A DNA stretch of 64,000 nt from Granulibacter bethesdensis CGDNIH1. GTDB taxonomy: Bacteria; Pseudomonadota; Alphaproteobacteria; Acetobacterales; Acetobacteraceae. The DNA lies in NCBI RefSeq assembly GCF_000014285.2, contig NC_008343.2:2342501-2406500 (forward strand). Direction: 5' to 3'. Positions 43,989-52,239 of this stretch are shown piece by piece; the stretch's first letter is position 1, and each line of letters starts with the position of its first letter. The notes beneath the pieces were generated by a model. It saw nothing but the letters and a program-made list of their open reading frames with translations, did no database searches and was not told where the DNA came from. The position numbers were made by a program, and so were the translations under genes.

Positions 43989-44864
43989 ATGTCTGAACGT
44001 CATCCCATCATTTCCGTCACCGGCTCCTCCGGTGCTGGCACGACCTCCGTGCGCAATATTTTCGACCATATTTTCCGTCGGGAAGGCATTCACGCGGCCT
44101 ATGTCGAGGGGGATGCGTTCCACCGTTACGACAGGGATGAAATGAAGCGGCAGGCAGACCGCGCCATGCGCCAGGGCAACCCGCATTTCAGCCATTTCGG
44201 CCCGGACGCTAACCTGCTGAAACAGCTTGAAAACCTGTTTCACCAATATGGTACGACCGGGACAGGGCAGACCCGGCACTATATTCATGATTTCGATGAG
44301 GCCGCCCAGTTCGGCCAGCCCCCCGGCACATTTACGGAATGGGAGCCACTGCCGGAAGACACCGATCTGCTGTTCTATGAAGGGCTGCATGGCGCGCTGG
44401 TGTCGGATGGCGTCAATACAGCTGCCCCCGCCGACCTCAAGATCGGCGTTGTACCGGTTATCAATCTGGAATGGATCCAGAAAATTCACCGCGACCGCTC
44501 GGCCCGGAAATATTCCACCGACCAGGTCATGGAGACGATCCTGCGACGCATGCCGGATTACGTGCATTATATCTGCCCGCAATTCACGCACACGGACATC
44601 AACTTTCAGCGGGTACCAACAGTCGATACCTCCAACCCGTTCATCGCCCGCGCCATTCCAAGCGCCGATGAATCCATCGTGGTCATTCGGTTCCGCGACC
44701 CGCGCGGAATCGACTTTCCCTATTTATTGTCGATGATCGCAGGCAGCTCCATGTCGCGGGCCAATTCCATCACCATTCCCGGCACCAAGCTGGAACTGGC
44801 GATGCAGTTGATTCTGACACCGATCATCCTGCAACTGGTGGATCGGGGTCGACAGGCGCGTTAA
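43989..44864 (+). CDS. prkB: Phosphoribulokinase (proteobacterial type)
   Basis: ATP-dependent kinase (291 aa) forming ribulose 1,5-bisphosphate from ribulose 5-phosphate, the Calvin-cycle step before RuBisCO. The P-loop 'VTGSSGAGTTSVRNIFDHIF', 'YVEGDAFHRYDRDEMKRQ', 'HFSHFGPDANLL' and 'LFYEGLHGALV' match class I enzymes of proteobacteria. The ATG at 43989 (MSERHPIISV) is chosen because the family starts there. It begins a rightward cluster with cbbX and rpe; no cbbL/cbbS is present. Confidence 0.93.
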   Translation: MSERHPIISVTGSSGAGTTSVRNIFDHIFRREGIHAAYVEGDAFHRYDRDEMKRQADRAMRQGNPHFSHFGPDANLLKQLENLFHQYGTTGTGQTRHYIHDFDEAAQFGQPPGTFTEWEPLPEDTDLLFYEGLHGALVSDGVNTAAPADLKIGVVPVINLEWIQKIHRDRSARKYSTDQVMETILRRMPDYVHYICPQFTHTDINFQRVPTVDTSNPFIARAIPSADESIVVIRFRDPRGIDFPYLLSMIAGSSMSRANSITIPGTKLELAMQLILTPIILQLVDRGRQAR

Positions 44865-44957
44865 GGCCGATTCCTGCAACAGGGGATTGCACTCAATGCC
44901 GCAAAGCTGTTGAAAAGGGCTGCCTGTTTCAAAGCCGGAGCAACCGCCATTTCATCC

Positions 44958-45863
44958 GTGTCCGATATCGAACCGATCATCGATCTACAAAAGGAACTGG
45001 AAAGCGCCGGGGTGAGGGAGGTGCTGGAGGCGCTCGATCATGAAATGATCGGGCTGGCGCCGGTGAAAAGTCGCCTGCGGGAAATCTGTGCTCTGCTGCT
45101 GGTCGATAACGTTCGTCGCCGCCACGGATTGATGAGCGAAGCACCGAGCCTGAACATGGCGTTTACCGGCAACCCCGGCACCGGCAAAACCACCGTCGCC
45201 GCCCGCATGGCGGGCGTGCTTTATCGTCTGGGTTTCACCAGCCGCGACCGTCTGGTCAGCGTGACACCGGATGATCTGCTGTCAGACACGATTGGTCAGA
45301 CCGCCCAGAGAACCAAGGATGCCATCGCCCGTGCATCGGGTGGGGTCCTGCTGATCGACCAGGCGCATTTCTTGCTGCGGGGTGATAACGGGTTCGGACA
45401 GGAAGCGCTGGAAATCCTGTTACAGGTCATGGAGCGCCCGGAAGCCGATGTGGTGTTCATCCTGACCGGATACACCAGAGAAATGCAGCATCTGTATTCC
45501 AGCATGGCGGGCATCCGCAGCCGTATCGCCCATCATATCGAATTCCCCGATTATAATGAGGAAGAATTACTGGACATCGCCGAAGCAATGCTGATGCGCC
45601 AGAATTACCGTTTCAGCGACAGCGGACGGGAGGCCATGATCCGCTTCATCGCTCAACGACGGACAGAACCGTTCTTCGGCAACGGCCGCACCATCCGTAA
45701 CGCGCTGGATATCGCCCGTCTGCGGCAAGCCAACCGTCTGGTTGCCATTGGCGGGCAGGTCACTCCAGCCCAGCTTCAGACCCTTGAAGCCCCGGACGTG
45801 CTGGGGGAACGGCTGTTTGCCCATCCTGCGCCTTCCCTCTCCGGATCCGATAACAGGGCCTGA
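44958..45863 (+). CDS. cbbX: CbbX-like AAA+ protein with altered Walker B and pore loop
   Basis: Matches red-type RuBisCO activase CbbX over its length (301 aa from the GTG at 44958; a TTG at 44910 is the alternative). Walker A 'GNPGTGKTT' is at residues 71-79, the arginine-finger region '[15 protein letters not shown]' is intact, and the C-terminal '[20 protein letters not shown]' is typical. Two key sites differ: Walker B reads 'LLIDQAH' (Gln135 where the family has the catalytic Glu, IDEA), and the pore loop reads 'DTIGQTA' (Thr111 where the family has Tyr, YIG). Hydrolysis and threading may therefore be impaired. Between prkB and rpe. Confidence 0.85.
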   Translation: MSDIEPIIDLQKELESAGVREVLEALDHEMIGLAPVKSRLREICALLLVDNVRRRHGLMSEAPSLNMAFTGNPGTGKTTVAARMAGVLYRLGFTSRDRLVSVTPDDLLSDTIGQTAQRTKDAIARASGGVLLIDQAHFLLRGDNGFGQEALEILLQVMERPEADVVFILTGYTREMQHLYSSMAGIRSRIAHHIEFPDYNEEELLDIAEAMLMRQNYRFSDSGREAMIRFIAQRRTEPFFGNGRTIRNALDIARLRQANRLVAIGGQVTPAQLQTLEAPDVLGERLFAHPAPSLSGSDNRA

Positions 45864-45901
45864 GAACGCTTCCCTTCCTTCCAGCCGCCGGACCCATAAC
45901 C

Positions 45902-46576
45902 ATGACGACCACTTCTTCCGAGATCATCATCGCTCCCTCGATCCTGTCCGCCGATTTCGCCCGGCTCGGGGCCGAGGTGAGCGATGTCATCGATGCAGGT
46001 GCCGACTGGATTCATGTGGATGTGATGGACGGGCATTTCGTGCCGAACATCACGATCGGCCCCGCGGTGGTGCAGGCATTGCGGCCATTGACCGATCGCG
46101 TGCTGGATACACATCTGATGATCACCCCCGCGGATCCGTATCTGGAAGCCTTTGCCAAGGCAGGCTCCGACATCATCACCATCCATGCCGAAGCCGGTCC
46201 GCATGTGGATCGTTCGCTGGCCCATATCCGCCAGCTCGGCAAGCAGGCCGGGGTTGCGATCTGCCCCGGCACACCGGAAAGCGCCATTGAATACGTGCTG
46301 GACCGGCTAGACCTGATTCTGGTGATGACAGTCGAACCCGGCTTCGGGGGACAGAGCTTCATCCCGGCCATGGTCGAGAAAATCCGCCGCGTCCGCGCCA
46401 TGATCGGCAACCGCCCGATCCGGCTGGAGGTTGATGGTGGCATCACCCCCGATACGATCCGCGCCTGTGTTGAGGCCGGTGCCGACACCTTCGTGGCCGG
46501 ATCGGCGGTATTCAAGGGCAACCGCGATGCGTATGAAAACGCCATCACCGCCTTGCGGACCAACGCACGGGGCTGA
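45902..46576 (+). CDS. rpe: Ribulose-phosphate 3-epimerase
   Basis: Zinc-dependent TIM-barrel enzyme (224 aa) interconverting ribulose 5-phosphate and xylulose 5-phosphate. '[16 protein letters not shown]', '[18 protein letters not shown]' (metal-binding His and Asp), '[13 protein letters not shown]' and '[12 protein letters not shown]' are all family signatures. It follows cbbX after 38 bases and feeds pentose phosphates to PrkB, but it also serves the ordinary pentose phosphate pathway, so its presence alone does not show a Calvin cycle. Confidence 0.97.
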   Translation: MTTTSSEIIIAPSILSADFARLGAEVSDVIDAGADWIHVDVMDGHFVPNITIGPAVVQALRPLTDRVLDTHLMITPADPYLEAFAKAGSDIITIHAEAGPHVDRSLAHIRQLGKQAGVAICPGTPESAIEYVLDRLDLILVMTVEPGFGGQSFIPAMVEKIRRVRAMIGNRPIRLEVDGGITPDTIRACVEAGADTFVAGSAVFKGNRDAYENAITALRTNARG

Positions 46577-46587
46577 TCCGCGCAGCG

Positions 46588-47265
46588 TTACTCCATCCGC
46601 CAGACCGGGTCTTTCAGCCGGTCGATAAAGGCTTCATGGGCCGCCAGCGTTGCCTCATCCGGCATAATCGGACGCGGCACACGACTGGCCGAATGTTCAT
46701 ATTCCGCCACAGCGGCCGCACGCTCGGCCTCCGTCAGCCCCAGCCCGCGCTGACGGCCTCCGGTCAGTTCTATGTAGACCTCCGCCAGCAGCTTGCAGTC
46801 GAGCAACGCGTTATGGGTGGTGCGCTGGGACAGGTCGATGCTGAAGCGACGGCAGAGCGCATCCAGACTGTTCGGCATGCCCGGAAAACGGGCTTTTGCC
46901 ATGACCAGCGTATCAATCATCCGGGCAGGATCGAGCTTCGGTTTCCCCAACCGCGCAAATTCCGCGTTCAGAAAGTTGAAGTCGAACGGTGCATTATGCG
47001 CAATCAAAGGATCACGACCGAAAAAAGCCAGCAGATCCTCCACGATATCAGCGAACAGAGGCTTTCCCCGCAGCATCTCCGCCGTAAAGCCATGCACCCG
47101 CGTCGCTTCCTCCGGCACGTCACGGCACGGATCGACCAGGGTATGGAAAGTGTTACCGGTCGGCAGATCATTGAACAGTTCCAGCGCGGCGATTTCCAGG
47201 ATGCGATCCCCGGTGAGAGGGTCGAACCCGGTCGTCTCCGTATCGAACAGAACGGAACGGCTCAT
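46588..47265 (-). CDS. dnaQ: DNA polymerase III epsilon subunit
   Basis: Proofreading 3'-5' exonuclease (225 aa) of the replicative polymerase. The DEDD residues appear in 'LFDTETTGFDP' (Asp8, Glu10), 'NAPFDFNFL' and 'THNALLDCKLLAEVYIEL' (His and Asp). The C-terminal tail should bind the alpha subunit. Its start lies 12 bases after the coaE stop in the leftward aroE-coaE-dnaQ order common in alphaproteobacteria. Its stop is 11 bases from the convergent rpe. Confidence 0.95.
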   Translation of the reverse strand: MSRSVLFDTETTGFDPLTGDRILEIAALELFNDLPTGNTFHTLVDPCRDVPEEATRVHGFTAEMLRGKPLFADIVEDLLAFFGRDPLIAHNAPFDFNFLNAEFARLGKPKLDPARMIDTLVMAKARFPGMPNSLDALCRRFSIDLSQRTTHNALLDCKLLAEVYIELTGGRQRGLGLTEAERAAAVAEYEHSASRVPRPIMPDEATLAAHEAFIDRLKDPVWRME

Positions 47266-47277
47266 GTCCTGTTTCCT

Positions 47278-47919
47278 TCAATCATGCGCTTTCATCTTTC
47301 TCAGGACAGATAGCAACTGGCGACGGGTTTCATGGCGATTCAGCCCGGTACGAATGACATGATCAGCGCGTCGGCGACGCTCCTGATCCGGCATCTGACG
47401 CCGCAGCAAGGCCCGCACTTCCTCCGCACTCATGGCACACCGCGCCCGGATGCGGGCAATTTGCACAGGGGGGGGCGCTGTGACCACGATCACCGCATCA
47501 CATAGCCGATCCCATCCGGCTTCGAACAGCAGGGGCACATCCAGCACCACGTGCCGTTTCTGCCGCCGCCGCGCCTGATGCAGAAAGTTGCGTGCCTGCC
47601 TCATCAGCAGCGGATGCATGATCGCTTCCAGTACTGAAAGCGCATCCGGAGAGGTCGAAACGATCCGCCGCAATACAGGCCGGTCCAGCACCCATCGGGC
47701 ATGACCGGCGGCACTATCCTGCCGTACTGCCTGAGGAAACCGGGCGGCAATCGCCGGCAGGGCGGCGCCTCCCGCTGCCTGAAGCCGATGCACGGCAGCA
47801 TCCGCATCGAAAACCGGTATTCCCATGCGGCGCATCATACAGGCAGCAGTCGATTTCCCGGCCCCCATACCGCCGGTCAGTCCTATCACCGTCATGCCCG
47901 TTGGCATGCCCATTGGCAT
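47278..47919 (-). CDS. coaE: Dephospho-CoA kinase
   Basis: Last step of coenzyme A synthesis (about 213 aa). P-loop 'VIGLTGGMGAGKSTAACMM', 'IPVFDADAAVHRL', 'VVLDVPLLFEAGWDRLCDAVIVV' and 'RRRADHVIRTGLNRHETRRQL' identify it. The start is uncertain: ATGs at 47919, 47913, 47907 and 47895 lie in frame within a short repeated segment (MPMGMPTGM); GAGGA stands 11 bases before the first, while the family usually starts at the last. Between aroE and dnaQ. Confidence 0.93.
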   Translation of the reverse strand: MPMGMPTGMTVIGLTGGMGAGKSTAACMMRRMGIPVFDADAAVHRLQAAGGAALPAIAARFPQAVRQDSAAGHARWVLDRPVLRRIVSTSPDALSVLEAIMHPLLMRQARNFLHQARRRQKRHVVLDVPLLFEAGWDRLCDAVIVVTAPPPVQIARIRARCAMSAEEVRALLRRQMPDQERRRRADHVIRTGLNRHETRRQLLSVLRKMKAHD

Positions 47920-47941
47920 ATCAGCAGGCTTCCTCATCAGC

Positions 47942-48796
47942 CTAGCCGGCCAGCACCGCCGTGCGGAGCGCATCATCGACCTCCGGTTCCACGCCGAACC
48001 AGGACCGGAAACCCGGCCTCGCCTGATGCAGCAGCATGCCCAGCCCCTCAGCGACAGGCAATCCACGCAAACGGGCCGCATGCAGCAAGGGCGTTTCCAG
48101 CGGCGTATAAACGATATCCGCAACGGCCAGCCCGTCCGGCGCGCGTGACAGATCAATCTCCAGCGCCGGATGTCCCTCCATACCCGCCGCGGTGGTATTC
48201 ACCACCAGCGCATGCTCTTTCAGCACGTCTTCCCGTCGGGACCACGGCACGGCAGAAACATTGGGCAGCAACGCCGCAAGTTCTGCCGCCGCCTCATCAC
48301 GGCGGGCGCAGAGCGTCACTGGCACCCATGCACTCAGGGCCGCGGCAATCCCGCGTGCCGCACCCCCGGCACCGAACAGCAGCACCGGCCCGGCGGACGG
48401 ATCGATACCGTGATCCCGCACATTGGCGATGAACCCGTCCCCGTCCGTATTACGGCCGATAATACGCTCATTCTCGAACACCAGCGTATTGACCGCACCG
48501 GCCAGAAGCGCCTGATCTTCCACCTCATCACACAGTGCAAGCGCCGCCTGCTTGTGAGGAATAGTGACATTGGCCCCGCGAAAACCACAGGCAACCAACC
48601 CCCGCACCGCGGTTTCAAACCGCTCCGGCGGCACGGCCAGCGGTACATAGGCTCCGTCAATGCGATAGCGCGCCAGCCAGTGACCATGCAGTTTCGGCGA
48701 CCGGCTGTGCTGGACCGGCCAGCCGATCACACCGGCCAGACGGGCAGCTCCGCTCAGGCCGGAGCAGAGAGGGGCTGAAACAATCGAGGATGTCAT
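47942..48796 (-). CDS. aroE: Shikimate dehydrogenase
   Basis: NADPH-dependent enzyme (284 aa from the ATG at 48796; an ATG five codons upstream is possible) reducing 3-dehydroshikimate in aromatic amino acid synthesis. 'GVIGWPVQHSRSPKLHGHW' binds substrate, 'NVTIPHKQAALALCDEV' carries the catalytic Lys, 'GRNTDGDGF' the catalytic Asp, and 'LLFGAGGAARGIAAAL' the nucleotide loop. First of the aroE-coaE-dnaQ series. Confidence 0.95.
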   Translation of the reverse strand: MTSSIVSAPLCSGLSGAARLAGVIGWPVQHSRSPKLHGHWLARYRIDGAYVPLAVPPERFETAVRGLVACGFRGANVTIPHKQAALALCDEVEDQALLAGAVNTLVFENERIIGRNTDGDGFIANVRDHGIDPSAGPVLLFGAGGAARGIAAALSAWVPVTLCARRDEAAAELAALLPNVSAVPWSRREDVLKEHALVVNTTAAGMEGHPALEIDLSRAPDGLAVADIVYTPLETPLLHAARLRGLPVAEGLGMLLHQARPGFRSWFGVEPEVDDALRTAVLAG

Positions 48797-48826
48797 TCCG
48801 TCAGAAACCATGCCTGCCGACCGCTT

Positions 48827-50098
48827 TCAAGCAACAGGTTTTGCAGAGGTCTGCGCATTGTTCCGTACCAGCTTTCCGGTTTCCGGCATGCCGAAACGTA
48901 CCAGCGCCGCACCGGCGGCACCAGCCAGTGATAGCACAAGAAAGGCTGCCGACAGGCCAAACCGGTCAGAAACCGCTCCCGCCATTGTGGTGCTGATCGT
49001 AGCACCGACCCCTCCGGCCAGCCCCACCATTCCAACGCTGAGATTAAACCGCCCCGATCCATAGGTGATATCCGCCACGATCAACGGCATCAGCACACCG
49101 AACACGGCGGCACTCACCCCGTCCAGCATCTGAAGTGGCACGATAAACCAGTCATGGCTGATCCCGGCGAATAACAGGGCGCGGATGGGCAGTGCCAGAA
49201 ATCCGATCAGCAGGACAGTCCGACGACCGATCCGGTCCGCCGCCCGTCCAACCCAAGGGGAAAACAGCGCCACTACGATCTGCGGTACCACGATACAGGC
49301 CGCAATGATCAGACTGGCATCAGGGCCACTGCGCTCCGTCGCCGCACCGCCGACCAGCGGTAACAAGGCAGCATTGGAAAGCTGAAACAAAGCCGAGCAA
49401 GCGGCGAAAATCAGCAACCGCCTGTCCGTGAACAGCACCCTCAACGGCACACCGGTTTTCTTTTGGGCAGCCTGTGCTCCATTCTCATGGTCCCGGGCGG
49501 GACGGATCATCAAAAGGGAGAACAAGGCAGGCAGGGTCAGCAATGCCGTCAGGATGAACACGGCGCGATTAGAGATATAGGTGCCAATCAGCCCCATCGC
49601 CCCCGCTGCCAGCCCGTTACCGATCGACCCCCAGCGGGCATTGCGCCCGAACCGCTCGCCGATCCGCGATGCAGGCACCAGCGCCAGCGACATTGCCGCA
49701 ATCGCAGGCACCAGCATACAGGTGGCAAAACCATGCAGCACCTCGGCCAGCATAATCGGCAAGCGTCCGGGAAAAAACGCGAACAACAAGGCGCAAAAGG
49801 TCATTGCGATGGTCGGCAGGAAGGCAGCCAGCCGTTTCTGCGGCATGGCATCCACCGCCCATCCCCCCGGCAACTGGCTGAGCATCGAGGCAAAGGTACC
49901 GACACTCAATGCCAGCCCGATATCAGTCTGGGTCCAGCGATGGGATGCTAGATACACGGCGACGAACGGTCCGAACCCGGTCTGGAGATTGGCCACGAAA
50001 AAAACAAACAGATCCAGGCCGATCCGGCTGCGCCGATCTGCCGGAGAGGATGCTCCGGCAACCTCCCTGTTCTCGGAGATATGCTGAAAAACCGTCAA
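48827..50098 (-). CDS. MFS transporter
   Basis: Inner-membrane permease (423 aa, 12 predicted helices) of the major facilitator superfamily. 'FVFFVANLQTGFGPFVAVYLASHRWTQTDIGLALSVG', the motif A-like 'GWAVDAMPQKRLAAF' and 'GVSAAVFGVLMPLIVADITYGSGRFN' are present. It is clearly similar to the second MFS gene near 53 kb in this window (same pattern DG..AA.FG.L.P..VAD.T.G.GRFN), so the two are paralogues. The substrate is unknown. Its stop is 30 bases before aroE; PRC-barrel gene lies upstream. Confidence 0.85.
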   Translation of the reverse strand: MTVFQHISENREVAGASSPADRRSRIGLDLFVFFVANLQTGFGPFVAVYLASHRWTQTDIGLALSVGTFASMLSQLPGGWAVDAMPQKRLAAFLPTIAMTFCALLFAFFPGRLPIMLAEVLHGFATCMLVPAIAAMSLALVPASRIGERFGRNARWGSIGNGLAAGAMGLIGTYISNRAVFILTALLTLPALFSLLMIRPARDHENGAQAAQKKTGVPLRVLFTDRRLLIFAACSALFQLSNAALLPLVGGAATERSGPDASLIIAACIVVPQIVVALFSPWVGRAADRIGRRTVLLIGFLALPIRALLFAGISHDWFIVPLQMLDGVSAAVFGVLMPLIVADITYGSGRFNLSVGMVGLAGGVGATISTTMAGAVSDRFGLSAAFLVLSLAGAAGAALVRFGMPETGKLVRNNAQTSAKPVA

Positions 50099-50118
50099 AA
50101 GATGCTGCTCTTGATCGT

Positions 50119-50829
50119 TCAGGGATGATCAGCTGCATCGCCCGTAGCAGGCGGTGGGGCCGCAGGCGATGTCTGGCCGGAACCATCGGAAGGATGCCCA
50201 TCCTGAGGGGGAGACACGTCATTTTGGCCGGATGAATGATCTTTCTGTGCAGCAGGCGGGACGGTTTCACTGGGCGTCAGCACCGCCCCACCTTCACCAT
50301 CCTTGTATTCCGGGGCGGACTTCAGCTCATCCGTCGTCATCTTCAACACGATGCTGCGCTGCGGATTATCCGGCGAAAAGGCAAGCTGCTTCCATTCAAT
50401 GGCAATCCGCCGGTCTCCCACCCCCAGAAATCCGCCGACATCAATCAGAGCTGCGACAGGCACGCCTTTCGCGTCGACAATCACATCCGCCATACGGCCA
50501 ATACTTTTGCCATCCGTGTCGTGCACCTCCTGCCCCAATACGCCCTGCGCCACTTTCGCGGGCACATGCCGGGTCGGCGCTTTCGGCATCACAAGGGCCT
50601 CCGGCGCAGGGGGCACCGGCTCTACAGGAGATAACACCAGCGCCTTCGGCTGCTCGGGCTGGGAATCGGGACGCGGCCACGGAGCAGAGGGCGAATCAAC
50701 CTGACCGGAACCCGGCTGAGCTGTGGCAGCGGGTGCGGGTGTCGCATCCGGCGTCGTCTCCGCCCGGACGGGGCCGGCCTGCCACAGCAGCACCATCACC
50801 CCCATGATCGCAGCTTTCAAACCCTTCAT
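50119..50829 (-). CDS. Periplasmic PRC-barrel domain protein
   Basis: A 236-aa protein. Signal peptide MKGLKAAIMGVMVLLWQAGPVRA; start ATG at 50829 is preceded by GAGGGTGGG. A Pro/Ala-rich linker runs to about residue 95, then one PRC-barrel ('VLGQEVHDTDGKSIGRMADVIVDAKGVPVAALIDVGGFLGVGDRRIAIEWKQL'-type pattern, residues 98-155), and a disordered Ser/Pro/Asp tail. PRC barrels occur in RNA processing (RimM) and in envelope proteins of alphaproteobacteria. Function unknown. Confidence 0.82.
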   Translation of the reverse strand: MKGLKAAIMGVMVLLWQAGPVRAETTPDATPAPAATAQPGSGQVDSPSAPWPRPDSQPEQPKALVLSPVEPVPPAPEALVMPKAPTRHVPAKVAQGVLGQEVHDTDGKSIGRMADVIVDAKGVPVAALIDVGGFLGVGDRRIAIEWKQLAFSPDNPQRSIVLKMTTDELKSAPEYKDGEGGAVLTPSETVPPAAQKDHSSGQNDVSPPQDGHPSDGSGQTSPAAPPPATGDAADHP

Positions 50830-50979
50830 CCCACCCTCGGACGACCTCAATTGACGATACCGGCCTGTGCGCCTTGCCGATCGCTTTTATCTGTTGAAGC
50901 AGGGTCTGGCCCGGATCGCAAATCCAGCCCGCTGCCATAACCCGCTGCCATCAGCACGGGTTTGTTGCCTCCGACAACG

Positions 50980-52239
50980 CTATCCAAGTGCCAGACGCAA
51001 CCCGAGCGCCACCGACAGCATCGCAGGCATCACCACCAGCCCCACCCGCAGAAAGGCGCCGAATGTGACTTCCTCCCCCTCGCGCCGGATTGCGTTGAGC
51101 CAAAGCAGACTGGCCAGGGAACCGGTGATCGCCAGACTCGGCCCAAGATCGCCCCCGATCAGCAATGCATCGGAGATCAGCTGTGGCGGCTGAGCCTGCA
51201 ATGCCGCCGTACCAGCGATCAGTCCGGCGGGCAGATTGTTGGTGACGTTGCTGATCAGGGCCAGCAACACAGATGAGATCATGGCCGTCGCCGATGTATT
51301 CGCCTGTGCTCCACGGCATAACAGATCAGCGATCGCTGCGACGGCTCCGATATGACCCAAGGCCTGCACCAGTACAAACAGCCCGGCGACCAGCAGAATG
51401 GCACTCCATGAGACATGCTTCAGAAAAGACAGGGGCGATGTGCCGGTGATGGCGGAAACCAGACCCATGCTTGCCAATCCCGCGATCAGGGTCGGCAGCC
51501 CCAGCGGCAGATCAAGCGCCGAGACCGTCACCAGCCCGAAAGCCGTCAGGATCAGGGCGCATAAAGCCGTCCGCCCGCCGGTCGATAAAGGCTCCTGCGG
51601 GACATTGCTTTCACTTTCAGCCTCGGCCAGCGTGCGGCGGAAAATAATATATAACCCGCCATATCCTGCCAGCACGGCCCCCAGAGCCGGCAGACCGAAA
51701 GAAGCCAGCCAGACCGACAATAACGGCATTGCGCCATTGAAAAACACCAGATTGGCGGGATTGGAAATCGGCAGCACGAAGCTCGCCGCGTTGGCCACCG
51801 TGACACAGCAGAACAACAGAGGCAACGGCCTGGCGCCCGCCCGCTTTGCCACCGCATAAACGGCGGGCGTCATCACCACCGCCGTCGCATCGTTGGAGAG
51901 AAAAGTCGTCACGATCACACCGGCGCCATACACCAGAGCAAACAACCTGACTGGTGATCCACGGGCATGATTGACGGCGTTGACGGCGATCCAGTCGAAC
52001 ACCCCTTCCCGCCGCGCCACTTCCGACAGCAGCATCATCCCGATCAGAAACCCGTAAACATCCGCCCCCCTGATCACGCCCTTCCCCACCTCAGACAGTG
52101 GCAGCAGACCCGTAACGGCGAGGATACATGCCCCCAGCAAGGCCCAGACTGCCTCCGGCAGGCGGAACGGTCGCACAACGATCCCTGCGGTCACTGCAAC
52201 GCACAGGACCAGCGTAGCCCAAACAGAACCGTTCATCAC
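50980..52239 (-). CDS. ArsB/CitMHS-type anion permease
   Basis: Inner-membrane permease (419 aa) of the ion-transporter superfamily, resembling ArsB arsenite exporters: 'YGFLIGMMLLSEVARREGVFDWIAV', 'VTTFLSNDATAVVMTPAVY' (the LSNDATA signature), 'VANAASFVLPISNPANLVFF', 'ISNVTNNLPAGLIAG' and 'LIGGDLGPSLAITGSLASLLW' all fit. Its start overlaps the upstream MFS stop (ATGA), so the two are translated together. No arsR or arsC is nearby, so arsenite is not proven; other oxyanions or dicarboxylates are possible. Confidence 0.82.
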   Translation of the reverse strand: MMNGSVWATLVLCVAVTAGIVVRPFRLPEAVWALLGACILAVTGLLPLSEVGKGVIRGADVYGFLIGMMLLSEVARREGVFDWIAVNAVNHARGSPVRLFALVYGAGVIVTTFLSNDATAVVMTPAVYAVAKRAGARPLPLLFCCVTVANAASFVLPISNPANLVFFNGAMPLLSVWLASFGLPALGAVLAGYGGLYIIFRRTLAEAESESNVPQEPLSTGGRTALCALILTAFGLVTVSALDLPLGLPTLIAGLASMGLVSAITGTSPLSFLKHVSWSAILLVAGLFVLVQALGHIGAVAAIADLLCRGAQANTSATAMISSVLLALISNVTNNLPAGLIAGTAALQAQPPQLISDALLIGGDLGPSLAITGSLASLLWLNAIRREGEEVTFGAFLRVGLVVMPAMLSVALGLRLALG

